Shown here piece after piece: positions 24,605 to 37,662 of a stretch of DNA of 64,000 nucleotides; position 1 is the stretch's first letter; every line of letters begins with the position of its first letter. The position numbers were made by a program, and so were the translations under genes. The notes below the pieces were generated by a model. That model was not told the origin of the DNA and ran no database searches. It was given only the letters and a program-made list of their open reading frames with translations. Origin of the DNA: Bigelowiella natans CCMP2755 (taxonomy: Eukaryota; Cercozoa; Chlorarachniophyceae); contig ADNK01000257.1 in NCBI GenBank assembly GCA_000320545.1, forward strand, positions 1-64,000, given 5' to 3'.

Positions 24605-26018
24605 GGGGAATAATTGAAACACAGAACAGAGAACGTTTGCAAAGTATGCATACGTAACGTTGTTGCACGTACGTACATCGTTCACGATTGCCGTGTCGTC
24701 TCAATCTTCCCGCTGCTACGTAATGAGCTGGTCGTAGTACTGAAATACAAGCACATAGGTGTAGCACGTACAAGCTTGTCGTTTTAACAACGTAACGGAA
24801 CACCCCGCCGCATAGCACCAGTCAGATATTAAAAATAAGCGCAACATCTAGAGCTCGCTCTAACTAACTAACATGTTGTTTCTCATGTAGAAGTGCTAGA
24901 GTGCTTGCGGTACTATTTGCGCGCAAGTCTCCACCATGCTAGCATAGTATTCCTTTGATTGTTCAATGAATGCGCAATGATGCAATTGTTGCATGTCAAT
25001 TGGAGCGACCACAACGCACGGACCCCGTGTTGCGCATGCTCGGGCGTTGTCGGGACACGCACATTTGTGCGCTTGTGAGGCACAGCCATTGACTTGCGAA
25101 AAGCTGCTGCGCAGTTGTGAGAGGGAGGTGGGAAACTGCTGTGAGCCCCGCCAGCTGCAGTGCAGAATCAATCAAACTCAAAATTTGAGCTGCTTCATCC
25201 GCAAGCGACACGCTCATGATGCTGGAAGGAACTCAACATCTTAGTGCTCTGTAACAGTGGCATTTGTTGGTCTAGTGTCTCATTGCGCATGAAACTGATG
25301 TCGCAATGAGTCAGCGCCATGCCATCATGATCATTGCTCGCACTCTAGCGAATGGCGCGACCGTTTCACACATCATGGTCCGAAGTCGATATCATAGACA
25401 CGTAATATCATGTACATACTATGCATGCTATTGCTATGTCTATCATGAGTATAGCTCTATTTTTAATCCAGGGTATACTTATTATAGACACGTAATATCA
25501 TGTACATGTACTACATGTGCTATTACTATGTCTATTATCGATCGTTCGGCCGTTTGCTTTGCAATGACAACCATGGACACGGTGTACATATAGTGACAAA
25601 AGAAAGAAACTCTCTAACCTTCTCACGTGCATGCATGCTCTGTGGTGCAACAATGCTGAACCTCTGTGTGCAGTTGCTTGCAAGGTTAATAAATTATGTG
25701 TACATGCAGCAAACCAAAGCGATTTGCACGTTCTCAATCGTTTTTTGAAAAACAAACTCGACATGCTACGGACTGCTCGTCAATGTCAATCAAATAGCTT
25801 CTTCTTATGAGACGAAGCATCCGTCGCTTTGAGAGTTTTTCCTGTTTCCAGTGCATGATCCATACATTGTAGTTTGATTCCGAATATTTCTTTGAGACTC
25901 AAGTGTTACTGATTTTTCCTTCTTACGTCTAATCGCTTTAGGCTTATTGTGCACACCATTGATAGTTTCCTCATCGTTTACCTTGATATATTTTATTTGA
26001 TCAACTCACTCCTTCATA
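24605..26018. other. Convergent spacer without supported genes
   Basis: Between the orphan gene (+) and WD40 gene (-) 3' ends. The stretch 24890-25260 is GC-richer and word-biased like other repeat patches. A direct duplication lies at 25395-25540 (separate entry). Open frames here lack domains. Confidence 0.5.
25395..25540. repeat. Direct repeat, two ~52-bp copies
   Basis: Copies at 25395-25446 and 25484-25540 both begin atagacacgtaatatcatgt and end with a ctatgtctat-type segment. The middle differs by a small insertion, and about 40 bases separate the copies. Confidence 0.85.
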
Positions 26019-29000
26019 TCATATGTTCAAGCCCACCTTTTCGCCGACAAAATCGTTAAACGTTTTCAACGCAGATCCCTCCTTATTTGTTAAAAACGGT
26101 ATGATTTTCAATAGAGAACGTAAATAAGCCCCAAAACCAAGTATATTCTCTGTCAAATAAAATACCGCAGTAGAGTAACTTTGATGATACTTTTCCTCTA
26201 GGAAAGGTTGCATATCTTCTGATATCTCATCATTGTTTGTCTCGGACAGATTTTCATTCATCGGTTTGATGTTGGTAGATTTCTCCACAAACCTTTACAA
26301 AAACTCTTTGAATATATGTGGTGATGCATACAGAATAGAGGCTTACAGAGTGCTTTTGATGCTGGAGAGATTCACCGATGCTATCTTTCCAAGTTCTAAA
26401 TATTTTAATATGGCTTTTTGATGCTGCCGGCGAAGAACAATACACCTATAGAACTTTGTCCCATTTTTGTACCTTGCCTGTAGATTATGTCGAGTATGTG
26501 CATGTCATAACCAGTAAATAAAAAATTATTTACCTTTACAAAGTCTCCAACAGAGCATTGAAAGAATTCTGAATAGTCTTCTATTTGCAACTTCGAGATC
26601 TCAGCGCTTTTTGTGATTATCGTTTTTGCGCGAATCTGAATCAGGGACAACTATATTTTAACCAATAGTGAACTTTGATACGAATTTACCGGAGTGATCT
26701 GCGGAGAAAGTTCCAGAAAAGGGAGATGGAAATCAGTGAAGTTACTCTTGCTTGTTGTCAATAGCTTCCTTGCCTTATGGTGCAAGCATAATTAGAAAAA
26801 AAAAAGATACATCATATTTCAAGATTACCTTCTCACTCTCTGAGATAAATTGCTGTTGAGATTGAACGTCAGGAACCGAGTACTTTCCTCGTGGCAATCC
26901 GGATACCTATGAAATATAAGTTCTAGCTCTAGATAATTGTAATTGGCCTGTTTTCACCTGATCCCACATCCACAGTCGAAAGGTTTCATCATGTCCTGCA
27001 CTACCAAGAAATCCAATCTTTGTGTTCGGATCTTCGTCCAATATCCTTGCAACCTGTATATTCATTTTACAAATTGTATTTCTTTATTTGCTGCATTTTT
27101 AAAAGAAATTGAGGTACACATGGAGGAAGAAATTCGACATCACAGATCCTTTTCCTATGTCCAGCAATAGCCTTAAATATGTTAGTTAAATTCAGCACAG
27201 TAGACATCAATTTTGATGTGTATCACGGTTGCATGAAGTAGTTTTCCAGTCTGGGACCAAAGTCGCACAGACTCTTTGATTTTAATCTGAAATGCATTTA
27301 GCATTATAATAACTCAAATTTCTCAAAGCATTCTTGACTGCGTTTTATTCAATTATTTCATACCCGAGATTTTGGATTTAAATTTGTAACGGATCCGGCA
27401 AAGTGTAAGCCATCATGACAAGCTGAAAGTGCGTGAATTTTCCCAGGAAAAATGTCTCGGGCAATTATGTGTGCTCCCTGTTTCCCATCGTCTTTCGAAT
27501 GTTGTACCTTATTGATTTGGTTCAACCTATATTATTACCGAGAGATATCATTGATTTCTACTTGAAATGTAGCCTTGTCATTTCCATTTCCATTCTTGAG
27601 ATCCATAGTTCTTGTCTTTAGATAGATACGAAATCTTTAACGTAATGGTTCTTAATAAAAGAAGGGTTTCAACTGCACCTGAAACATGCCTCTTCCTGGA
27701 TTCTGAGGTGAAACCACAATGCTTGACTTTTCATCAGTGTCCAATCTCATATCGCGCCCATTGATTTTGAATTTTTCTAAAATAAATCAGTTTGAAGCAT
27801 ATTGTCTGCCCATGCGGCTAAGAATAAATTGCGAGTAATTCCTAGCAATTATATTTGATAAAAGTCAAAATGATATTATCTACTGAAGCAGTCCAAAAGT
27901 ATCATAGTATTCTACGAAATCCATACATTATTTTGATACCATCTGAGTGGACATGGACATCGAAAAACTCAACCAACACTAAAGCGCCCCTGCGTCGGGC
28001 TTGAGATAAGTGTTCGATTCCAGATATTATGACCTTTAAACTTGATATATGAAAGAGGATCACATGATGACAACAAATTGATGAACCTTGTAATCTGAGT
28101 TAAGTTTTCGTGGTTTATTTGGATCAACAAACAAAGGGGCTCTTGAAGGAACAAATCGACAAATTGCTCCTCGAAAGTCTCCTAGTTGAAACTGGAAAAA
28201 TTGATTGTCTTAAGATATACAAATGTGGCTCGACTGACAATAGTACTTTCATTATTGGGATAGTGGTTGAATTTGGATAATCAATTTTCCATAAATGCAA
28301 AGCCCCTCCTTCCTCTTCGGCAGCACAAACTAGAAGTCCGTCCGATGATGTGGATGCAGATGTTATCTTTGAAATACTCATACTCAAAGTATACTTCTTA
28401 ATAAATGTTAAAACTAAATACCTTTATTTTGCTCTCAAAGTCACAATAAAAAACTTTGTCCTTTTAAAAATTCATTTCAGGTAGGTATAGGCAATTTCTT
28501 CTGCTAAATACCTTATTAATCTTTGATCCCCTATAATCCCAAAATCGAATTGTACTATCTCGTGAAGCGGACATTAGGAGCGAGCGAGTATTTATTTTTC
28601 GGTTCGGAGCGGTAAATCTGATGATCTCAATGCTTATTGCTCTTGACCCAAAATATTATTTTTTGTATTTTACCCCAGGGAAATTATAGAGTCTCCATGT
28701 TGCTTGAACTAGTAGTTATCCATCATGTTACTTCAAGTTACAAAAAGATAAATAACACTTTTTTAATTACATCCTGTTCCGTTTGGTCCTCCTAATAAAA
28801 AAATTGACGTGTCTGCATCCGGAAGTTGATTCGTGTAAAGTTGGGAGGACCTTTAAGAATTCAAACTTCTTACTTCCGTCGAAATGCCACAGCTCTACCT
28901 AAATGCAATTAAATATGATGTTGCTTACTTTACGCTATTCAACAAACCTTATTTTGGATCTTGCTCATGTTGTCATTATTGTTTGCTGTTGTGCTCACAG

Positions 29001-29435
29001 CAAGGAAGTTTCCGTTTGGAGTAGAGAATACTAAATTCTCTACGACTTCTTCCTGGACAATGCACATTTAAGGATTTTTAGAAGACCGAAAGCATCTAAC
29101 TCAAAGTACTTTTGGAAGCTTTTCGATGCAAAATTTCGCAGAGAGATCATATATCTGATAACATTATCTTAAAATTAGAACATTCTTCATCATCGTCTTC
29201 AGGGTTGAGTGCCTATCCATCCACCTTGATGGTTGGTATTTTCCCTGCAAGAGCAACCTTGTGTTAAATTTAGAGTTGTTCACCGAAGGGCGTTAACCGA
29301 TACAAATGAAGCGCGAGATTCTAAAATGTTTGTTGAAAATACGATAAACAACGTGCAAACCAGAGGTAGGGTGGGATGAAAAGCCACAGCCAAGATTACG
29401 CCCAGCTTTGGTCCATCATCGTAGTGGGTCGCCAT
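26019..29435 (-). CDS. WD40-repeat protein with a possible C-terminal Tudor-like segment
   Basis: About 22 small exons on the minus strand. Well-phased ones include 29435-29361 (MATHYDDGPKLGVILAVAFH), 29154-29110, 29052-28948, 28850-28771, 28639-28512 (LLMSASRDSTIRFWDY), 28460-28421, 28396-28247 (DGLLVCAAEEEGGALHLWKI), 28191-28087, 28033-27940, 27776-27679, 27615-27562, 27507-27364, 27296-27227 (KESVRLWSQTGKLLHA), 27171-27118 (IAGHRKRICDVEFLPP), 27053-26958 (GFLGSAGHDETFRLWMWDQ), 26906-26829, 26773-26690, 26650-26534, 26477-26446, 26395-26347, 26282-26019 (TGA). Several WD blades are obvious. The segment VGDFVKARYKNGTKFYR after the propeller resembles a Tudor-type strand pair, which is tentative. 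The join around 28850-28898 is not solved. WD40 proteins are scaffolds; the complex is unknown. Confidence 0.85.
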
Positions 29436-30866
29436 GAGTTCCTGTCAATTTGCATTAAGAGCCTCAAATTTACACCCGCGACAAGAATTTATTGCTTGCT
29501 GCAATCATAATCATGAAGTGGAAATATTCTTTCCTCGCTTTGATTACACTGATCAAGGATGTCCCTGAGGATTGTCCTGTTGAATTTTGCAGTTGCTCAA
29601 TGGGTTCCCAAAACAGTCCATGCCAGCAGCCTGTCCCTCACATCGCAAAACGACTACAACCAGGAATGCCTCAGGCAAAATCGCAAAACGATGAAACCAA
29701 ACAAAACTTGTCAGTCACATGGGTGCATCCAGATCTCAGCTCCAGAGTTCTGGAGCTGTCCAATTCTGGAATTGTCCAGGTGTGGAATGCACTGTCAAAC
29801 TGCATAGTGGTGCACCTGTCGATCTCTAGCTAGCTAGATCTGGACAATTGAACTTGAAAAGGCATGCTAGCATGCCAGCATGTGTGCAAAAGAGCTGGAT
29901 CGACTGGACGACCCGCTAGCCCGCACCCAGCGCACGTCCACTAGCTAGCTAGTCCAGACGTGTGAGTGATCGCAATGACGCTGCCCGCTGGTGCGATCGC
30001 CGCAAACACAAACAACTGGACAACACCGTGTTGGACAAACGAATTGCATCCAGCGATTGAGAAATCTGGAAATGGCGTCAGACTGGCCAGCTAACCATGC
30101 CTAGATGCAAACAGCATGCCAAGCTAGCTAGCTAGCCAGCTAGCTCAGCACGCGTGCGCTCATCTGTTTTGATCAGTGCTTGAAGAAAATCCACTGTGTC
30201 TAGTTTCAGAGTTGTTGTCAGCAGCAGAGCAGTGAAAGTCCGCTAGAAGTGTCACAGAGGAGATCAGATAGCATTGCATGACACTGAGATGTGGCATCAC
30301 GCACCTGAGCAGGCAATCTAGCAGTCTAGCAGTTCTAGAGCTACGTCTCTGGCTAGCTGGACCCAGCGCAAAGGAAGCACACAGAATGCCGTGCGTTGCG
30401 CAGGCATGCATGCACAGGGAAGAGGGGCAAATCTAGCACATGAGTTCTACAAACAGCAAGTAGGACAAATCAATTTGATGTGCTTCTATGAGTGACCCAT
30501 TTGATTAACAGAGAGTTCTTAAAATTAAAATTTACCTACATGGCAAATTTGCAAACATAAATTTATCTATTGTCCTGCTTTTGATTTGATCCATCAGCAC
30601 TAAGCAGACGAACATGTGTTTTGTGTACATGTGCACATTCAATGAGCACATGTGAGCATGTACCTCGTACATGCACACACACACACGTCTAGACGTATGA
30701 ACTACATACACACAAGTAATTAGTACATGCTCACACACACACGTCTAGACGTATGAACTACATACACACAAGTAATTACATAACATAAGTAGTTTATAGA
30801 TGAAATAAACTTCTCTATCCCCTCTCGCTCCATGTGTTATTTTCAGAATATATAGGTGTACATTTG

Positions 30867-30903
<37 letters not shown>

Positions 30904-31138
30904 ACTTACTTTGCATGTTTTTTAACACATTTGTAAGAGAAATATGTGTTATATGACTGTAAATACCCTTGCCATCATACTTAAGGCGAACGAACATCCA
31001 ATGATCCACTGCCAACAGAATCAGCATGTATTTTTCGCAAAATTTTAATGTCGTCACTTTTCCTTCTGAACCTAATTAGATAAATATTTATCCAAACTTA
31101 AATTGCAATATTAGTAAATCCAGCTACTTTAAATTAGC
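29436..31138. other. Gene-free patch with CTAG-rich palindromes and duplications
   Basis: No exon chain. From about 29560 to 30430 the DNA is rich in CTAGCTAGC words (for example 29825-29845 and 30120-30142) and caatgc/cagcac words, a texture also seen at 19.8-20.5 and 51.7-52.4 kb. An (AT)n run lies at 30873-30900. It may be a composite of decayed repeats that landed upstream of the WD40 gene. Confidence 0.5.
30669..30780. repeat. Tandem duplication of ~54 bp
   Basis: Two near-identical units, each with an (AC)n run, cgtctagacgtatgaactac and atacacacaagtaatta, lie head to tail at about 30669-30721 and 30724-30778. Confidence 0.9.
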
Positions 31139-34100
31139 TTACTGTGCAAAGCGTTTATCCTCCCCTTTTTTCTTGACGTAGTGCCTCAAGAAAAAGTACG
31201 TACCTTAAAGATATTAAAGACAATATTAGGATTGATGAAAGTTATATTTTGTTTTCTGATAGAAATGGCAGAATCACCTATGCCAATAGCTATAACCACG
31301 ATTGCAAGTATGCCAAATACTGCGCCGGCTGTTTCCATATCCATGCCTCCTACCATACCCTCACTTGCCTCACCCTCACCAACCACATTGTAAACGGTTG
31401 GGGAAGCTGTTGCTTGCCCACCGATGTCCTTAACTGAAGGAGGAATTGTCGGATCTGATGTAGGCTGCAATGATGGTGGCATGGATGGAGGTGACTGTGG
31501 AGTGGGCGGTTGTGAAGTTGGTAACAGGGCTAAGACTCCTCCGGTACTTCCATCGAAACTAATTCTTCTACTTCCTCTTCTTTGATGCTGTTCAATGTTG
31601 TCCACTAGTCCAATACCCCAAAGGACGCTTTGCCTAATGTAACAAATATTTAAGAATTTAGGCTCAATTTACTAAAAACTAAAGGAAACAGATGCAAAGG
31701 ATGCAAAAATACGTTTCCAAAGCATTAATTGGATTGCTTGTTTCCGAGAGTGATCGAACATATGAAACTCTTGTTTCATCCTGAGACTCGAAACAAGTCA
31801 CCGCTCGTAGAGTAACTCCTGCGTTCTCCTGAATAGCATTAGTTGACTGTCCGCCCAAATGGTAACTTCGAACAGTAGCTACGCCTGAGATTTAAAATTA
31901 AGATTTGTTCACAAAAATCTTGTGGAGCCCACAAATCACCATGTGAGCCTCGTGTCATATTAGTATCTATTTGAAGAAATTTTACCGTTTTCACACCACC
32001 CAATTTCAGCATCAGAACCGACCATAGCTCCATTTGGAGAATATCCTAGAGCCAACCAGCCCGATGTACCTCCCCTCATTTCAATTGCGATGTCAGCATC
32101 GTTGTAAGACCAAAAAACAGAAAAATCGGAGGTAAGATCTAATCTACATTTGTAAGCACTTAAAGACTCTGAATAACAACCTAAAAATATACAGAGATAA
32201 AAAGTAAATCTAAATAAGGGCATAAACCTAGTCAAGAAACAGTAAAATACAAATTTGCTAACTTAAGATGGGAGAGGTTGTCGGTGCCCCTGTCGTATCT
32301 TGCTGATTATTGGGTGAGGTTGTAGGCGCCCCAGTCATGTCTTCCTGAACATCGAGGTTGCTCTCTCCCCATACAGGCAAAGTATTAAAACAGTTGACAC
32401 AAGTTTCGGAAAGCTTCCACTGTGGAGTGGCCTCCAATGGCTCCTGGGTATTTTCAAAGAAACTTTCGCAACTCAGACAATGACCATCAAAATTCCATCG
32501 TGGACTTTGAACACTAGATTCAGCTATTGGGATCCAATCGATGACCGGGGAGCGGATGTAGCAGGTAGAATAAAAAATTGGATCAGTAGGATCATAAGAA
32601 ATTATTCGTTCAGGCGTTGTCGTGGTTGCCGTTCGCGCTTCGACCCCATAGCAAACCATGGGAATTGGGTCAGAGTCCGAAGGTACTGTATCTACCGGCG
32701 TGTCTGACTTATAAACTCTGACCTTTTTCATTGCCATGTATCTATTGGAGCCCCTTGCCCGTATTCGTACGTATTGGCCTTTTTTGCCCCCACAGTCAAC
32801 GAGAATAGGACAAAGCCTTGTGAACAAGTTACTCTGCGTTTGTTCGCATGAGGTGGTTTGCGTCACTACTTGGCATTGCTAAATATTGCATACAGATTTT
32901 TAATCAGGACAAATATTCAGAGTGCATTCTGTAACTATCATCTTTTATCCTAGTTTATTCTTCAGTGTATATAATAATATCGTGAAAACGAACATTCTCA
33001 TCTTCCTCCCTGCAGGTTTGGTCGTCGCATGCCACATCACTAATTGATACAACAACACCCTGATTTGCGTTATCAAACGTTCCCCACGGTACAGGTGGTT
33101 GGGTAAACACGGTTGTGTCGGCTTGTGGAGTTTCAAATGAGTCCTTGTATAGATCAGGGTAGCTGATGGTTTTATCCTCGTTGTAAAGCCTTCGTTCATC
33201 GACATAACACCTTTGAGGGCCCTTGAAAAACCACCAGTGGGTGCAGCTAGGGCGCATAGGTGAAGCTTCGCGAGGAAAGGACCCGGTTCTAAACCGAATA
33301 GTCCTCGTGAGTTCAATGTCTACAATTCCTACTCCCTGTTCCGGGTTATCAAGCTGAAGCTGCCACCAATCAGCCTTACTCGTACCAGAACTTGGTGCCC
33401 ATGCCTCTGGAAATTCGTTCATGAGTCGATCAATTTTTATGTACGAGATGTCGGGACAAATCATAGGCGTCGTCATCTCCGAGTTACGATCACGAACCCT
33501 TAAATAAATGCATATGCAATAAATCTTTGATTGTCTGATCGTCTAATTTTGTTATATGATATAATGAAAATATTACTCATTTACCTATGATCGAGGGATG
33601 TAATTGTAAGTCTTCCATCCATCACCTCAACTGTTACTGACTTAGTTGTATCTTGGAAAGTAAACATGTGATGGAAGTATTGAGTATTTTCAACCATGCA
33701 GCCCACCCCACGATTTGGCCCAAAGCCAGAATACATTGTAACCACATAAACTCCGTTCGGTACTTCAATTTCCCAAGCGTTCATTTCACCGTTGCACCTT
33801 TTGATAACCGTACAAACTGAGTAAGATAGTTACACAGTCTGATAAAATCTAAAAACCTTTGTCTCCAGATGGTATTTCTCACTTCTCCAGAGACCTCGTC
33901 ACCTCGGAGGTTCCTCACGCGCGGTACCTGGTTGATACTTGGTTGCACTGTGCATTTCCATCCATAGTTTAACCCGCTTGTTGCATGTCTTCTATATGTC
34001 TGGCCTACATCAATTTCCCATCCACTTCCGAGGGTGATATTAACAGGTCTGCCATTAATTCGCGGATTTTCTGGTTGGAAACTGATTTTGAAGTTGACGT

Positions 34101-37100
34101 GATTATTGTCGGTCCATGTGGCAGGATTGGTCCACCCTGGCGGATTTCCCACCAAATCTGCAGGCTTGCGGTATCTGCCATGATTATTCGTATGTGAAAA
34201 TCTGTAGAGGAAAGTGAATGAAACGAGGTGATTTCGTTTTGTTTATCAGACTTTGATATTTACAGCATTTCAATGTTAGATAAGGTTACAAATTCCAATC
34301 AGCGTCTGTAATCTCGTTGAGGCTAAGCGTTAGGCAGGCTCGAACTCTTTGTCTCCCTTTCGATAATGACGTAATTGGTTCTCCGCTTTGCTGGTGCCTC
34401 CACGCGATGCCCCAGCAATCATCCCCCTCATTGATGCACTCATCAAGAGCTTCGATAAAGCTGTCGAAGACTCGCCCTCTTCCACATCTTATACCTTCCC
34501 TCACACCACTTGATCTACTTAGGAAAGATGTCCAATCGAGCGATGCCCAACTTTCAGTACCTTTGATGTAAAACAGCTCACTTTATATTTCATCAATTCG
34601 TACTAAATTTTAAACAATTAGGGACCGGTGTGCCTCATGTATGAAGTGTCAAGAGCTAGCCCAAGATAATCTTTGTTCCATCTAAGTCCATCAGTGTTAT
34701 CATCAGTCTGATAAGTCAATGGAATGTTTCGAATTTCAACGATGGCCGCATTCGGATTCACAGCTGGAACTACGTTGAGTCCCAATGTCTGCACGGATAT
34801 CTGTGTTCGTGCAGTAGCTGCTACAGATAACTGAGAGAGGCATTCGCTAACGTCTGTTGTTGCGTCCATAATCCCAACCTAAAGGGAATAGATAAAGAAA
34901 AACTTCAAAATACCTGATTGTGATACAATATACATATTGTAATGACCGCTATCGCTGCAGGTCTGGTGAATTGACAGTGATCAATTTTATTAATCTCAAA
35001 TTCTCCAGTATCATTGCCATAGATAAGATTTTGTGGCACCGGGGTATCATGTGTATGAACGTCAATTGCGTCGTAGTAACCGTTCCAGAACCAATGCACA
35101 ATCGTATGCCTGCTTTTGCCTTGGCGTTGTGGGACTGGAGTGCAGAAAATGTCAAAATCCTGGGGCTGGTGGACAATTGTCCTATACCGCATAGCTCCAA
35201 CTATCCACGGATACTTTGTGAATTTTTAGAATTAGTCATGATGTTCTAGCTTTATATTCAACGTAAGCATGTCCTAATAGTTATTGTTCTAAAGAATAAA
35301 ATTATGATTCCATATACCTTCTGGGAGTTGTAAAAATAATATCGGTCATCTTCAAGGAGTTCTGGCCTCCAACGATACAGAGTCCCTGAAGGTTCAGTCG
35401 TATGGTCGCAATAATCTGCTTCAGATTCCGCAACAGGTCCAAGGTAAAGGTCACTATTCTGACAATTCTGATCATTTCTGCAATGATGGAACCTAAAAGT
35501 ACACGCAGACAAAGGTACATTTTTACCATAACAGAAAAACGATGGAACCCAAGGAAAGAAATTTCACCTGTAATGACCTTACCTTGGCTTTGAGCTTGAC
35601 TGGTCGACGACACCAGCGATTGAATCGGCACTGTTGACATAGTCACGTACCCATTCTTGGTAGTTGTTTTGGAAGATCCAATCTTGGTCGTCTCCATTAA
35701 TGATAACGAAGTAATGATCGCGTGAATGTCCAGTCGCAAACTAATATGAAGGATGAAAAAAATGAGAAAAAAATAATTTACAGCTGCAAAGCAGAATGCA
35801 TAGTAAAGTTTCCACTTGCCATATCAATAAATATTCTCTACTGTGGTTAGACTTGAGAATACCTTCACAGCCATTTCCTGCCCTGGTCCTAGCTGTGCAT
35901 GAATATCAGTCGGGTTCCTTTGACGAAATGGATTTGTAGTCGAAGCTTCTAACTGAGCTCGACCCCGACTGTGTAACCAATTATGAGCTTTCACAGGCTG
36001 CATACCGACGAAAGTCATAAGAACTAACAAGCTTGAACCTCCTAAAGAAATAGAAGAAGATATCACTGTTGAGCTGTTGAGCATATGTATGCGGATCTAG
36101 GAACTTGGTGGGAAAAGGAAAAACCACACCGTTGTGTCGAAAAGCTCTAAGACTTGAAGCTGCAGCAGCAAGACAACCAGCAAGGAGGACAACTGGCATC
36201 GCGATTCCACTTGTTAACAGGTCCGGATCAGACAACTTATGTCTTCGGGTGCGTAAAATAGGAATCAAACCTTAGAATAATTTTTCAAGAGATCAAAATT
36301 TATTTAGAATCCTATTTAGTCGGAGTATTTCAACACCGGATTCTTTGAAGCTTAGAGTCTGAACCGAATTATTGCTTCTACAAGGACAGAATCTAGTTGC
36401 ACTTGGGTGTCTTGAAAGACAGCTGGACTGCAAAGACGGCGATGGCATTACGTTTTGACAAAGATTTGTGGCAATTGCATCTGCGCCACTGTTCGCCAAA
36501 ACCAAAGACATGTAGAGAACATAAAATCATTAATTCAGATTCGATAGTACCTACAATTTGATAGAAATACTTTACCTGTAATAACAGGCACCGTTGTCAT
36601 CCCTCGCAGGAACAACTGAAGAGCACGACGGCGTATACGGAAGGGGACAACCCGAAATTGGAGTTATGGTACTCTCCATTCCTATTGGACTTGCTAACGC
36701 TGCGGATCGCAATTCTGCTTGATCACATCGGAGCCCTTGGGATGCACAATGTTGCACGCAGGATAGACCAGTTGCGGCAACTGACCAAATCGAGGCTGAT
36801 TGTTGAGGGGACTCAGTGAGCACAAGATCTGTTCCAGTTCCAGGGAAGCCACCATTAGGGATGGCATTTCGAATATGAGCTCTGTTGCCATTAGGAAAGA
36901 AAAAGTATCCGGTGTTTGCAGGGCCAATTTTTATGAGAGCATGGAAAGTTATTGATCCTGTTCCAGCGGGCGGTGCTTTGTAACGAAACTCAGTGAGAAG
37001 GGGTTTCAGATCAGCTTGTGCGTGCATGATGCACTCTTTTGATGCTGTTGGCGTCCAGAATAGACGGTTCTCAGCATCGTTACCAGCAAGACGCCATTCA

Positions 37101-37662
37101 CCAACAAAGGAACTTTGCTCATTGGAAGCATGAAGCACTAGACCTCGGTACTTGAATGGGTATCTGTTCACCTAAAATTCGAGAAACATCTCAGTAATTC
37201 TAAAAAAAAAAACTACTTGTCGATACCCTCAGCACAATTGTGATCCATTCACCAGGGATGTAGGATGATTTGCCTGGCTCCTTCACGGTTAGACTATACA
37301 TGTTGGAATACTTCGGAATTCCAGCCTATTCATCCCGTCATGTTGTCAGATAGTAAGACAACCGTTTGTCGAGTTTGCAGTTCTAAATGGTTCTAAACAC
37401 AAACCCAGTTCATTGGGAAGATGACGTCTTGTGTGCAGTCCAAAGGATCGCCATTATTCCAATCGCGTGGATCGCACCCGATAGGATCCTTCGACATTGA
37501 TAAATCATCTCGTCGCTGTCTATGAAATATACTAAATGGTACCCTTGTATCAAAGCAGAACGGCGAACCATCTCCAAGATCTCCATTCGAATTTGCGTTT
37601 GCGAGTTTCCCGAATGAAAATATCAACAGGAGCCAGTGCTGAATCAGGAAAGCCCTAGCCAT
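31139..37662 (-). CDS. Large surface protein: Reeler, malectin-like, discoidin-like and DOMON domains with a C-terminal membrane helix
   Basis: Exons: 37662-37405 (signal peptide MARAFLIQHWLLLIFSFGKL), 37325-37227, 37171-36576 (Reeler: YKAPPAGTGSITFHALIKIG), 36488-36337, 36270-36130 and 36041-35863 (two hydrophobic stretches, then AHNWLHSRGR), 35740-35583 (FATGHSRDHYFVIING), 35492-35318, 35213-34947 (HTIVHWFWNGYYDAIDVH), 34878-34626, 34560-34290, 34201-33857 (malectin-like YGW segment), 33797-33585 (WEIEVPNGVYVVTMYSG), 33498-32994 (discoidin-like), 32878-32263, 32180-31986 (DOMON: TSGWLALGYSPNGAMVGSDA), 31884-31713, 31633-about 31204 (Pro-rich stalk, then helix AGAVFGILAIVVIAIGIG). Nearly all joins keep phase. 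About 1,670 residues. Reeler plus DOMON occurs in ferric-reductase-like surface proteins, but no cytochrome b561 is seen. The internal hydrophobic part looks like a second signal peptide, so two genes or a fusion are possible. The last exon (ending 31139) is weak. Confidence 0.82.

Noticed and set aside
24896-25244. Frames on both strands over a GC-richer patch
   Set aside because: Several frames are open at once because the patch is stop-poor; none has a domain.
27527-27538. A 12-base intron in the WD40 gene
   Set aside because: Too short to splice. A 54-base intron (27508-27561) gives an in-phase join.
30660-30782. Possible CRISPR-like array
   Set aside because: Only two head-to-tail units, no spacers, and the genome is eukaryotic.
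36293-36337. Reeler protein ending at the stop at 36293
   Set aside because: A donor at 36336 gives an in-phase join to the next exon, so one long gene is preferred, though two genes remain possible.
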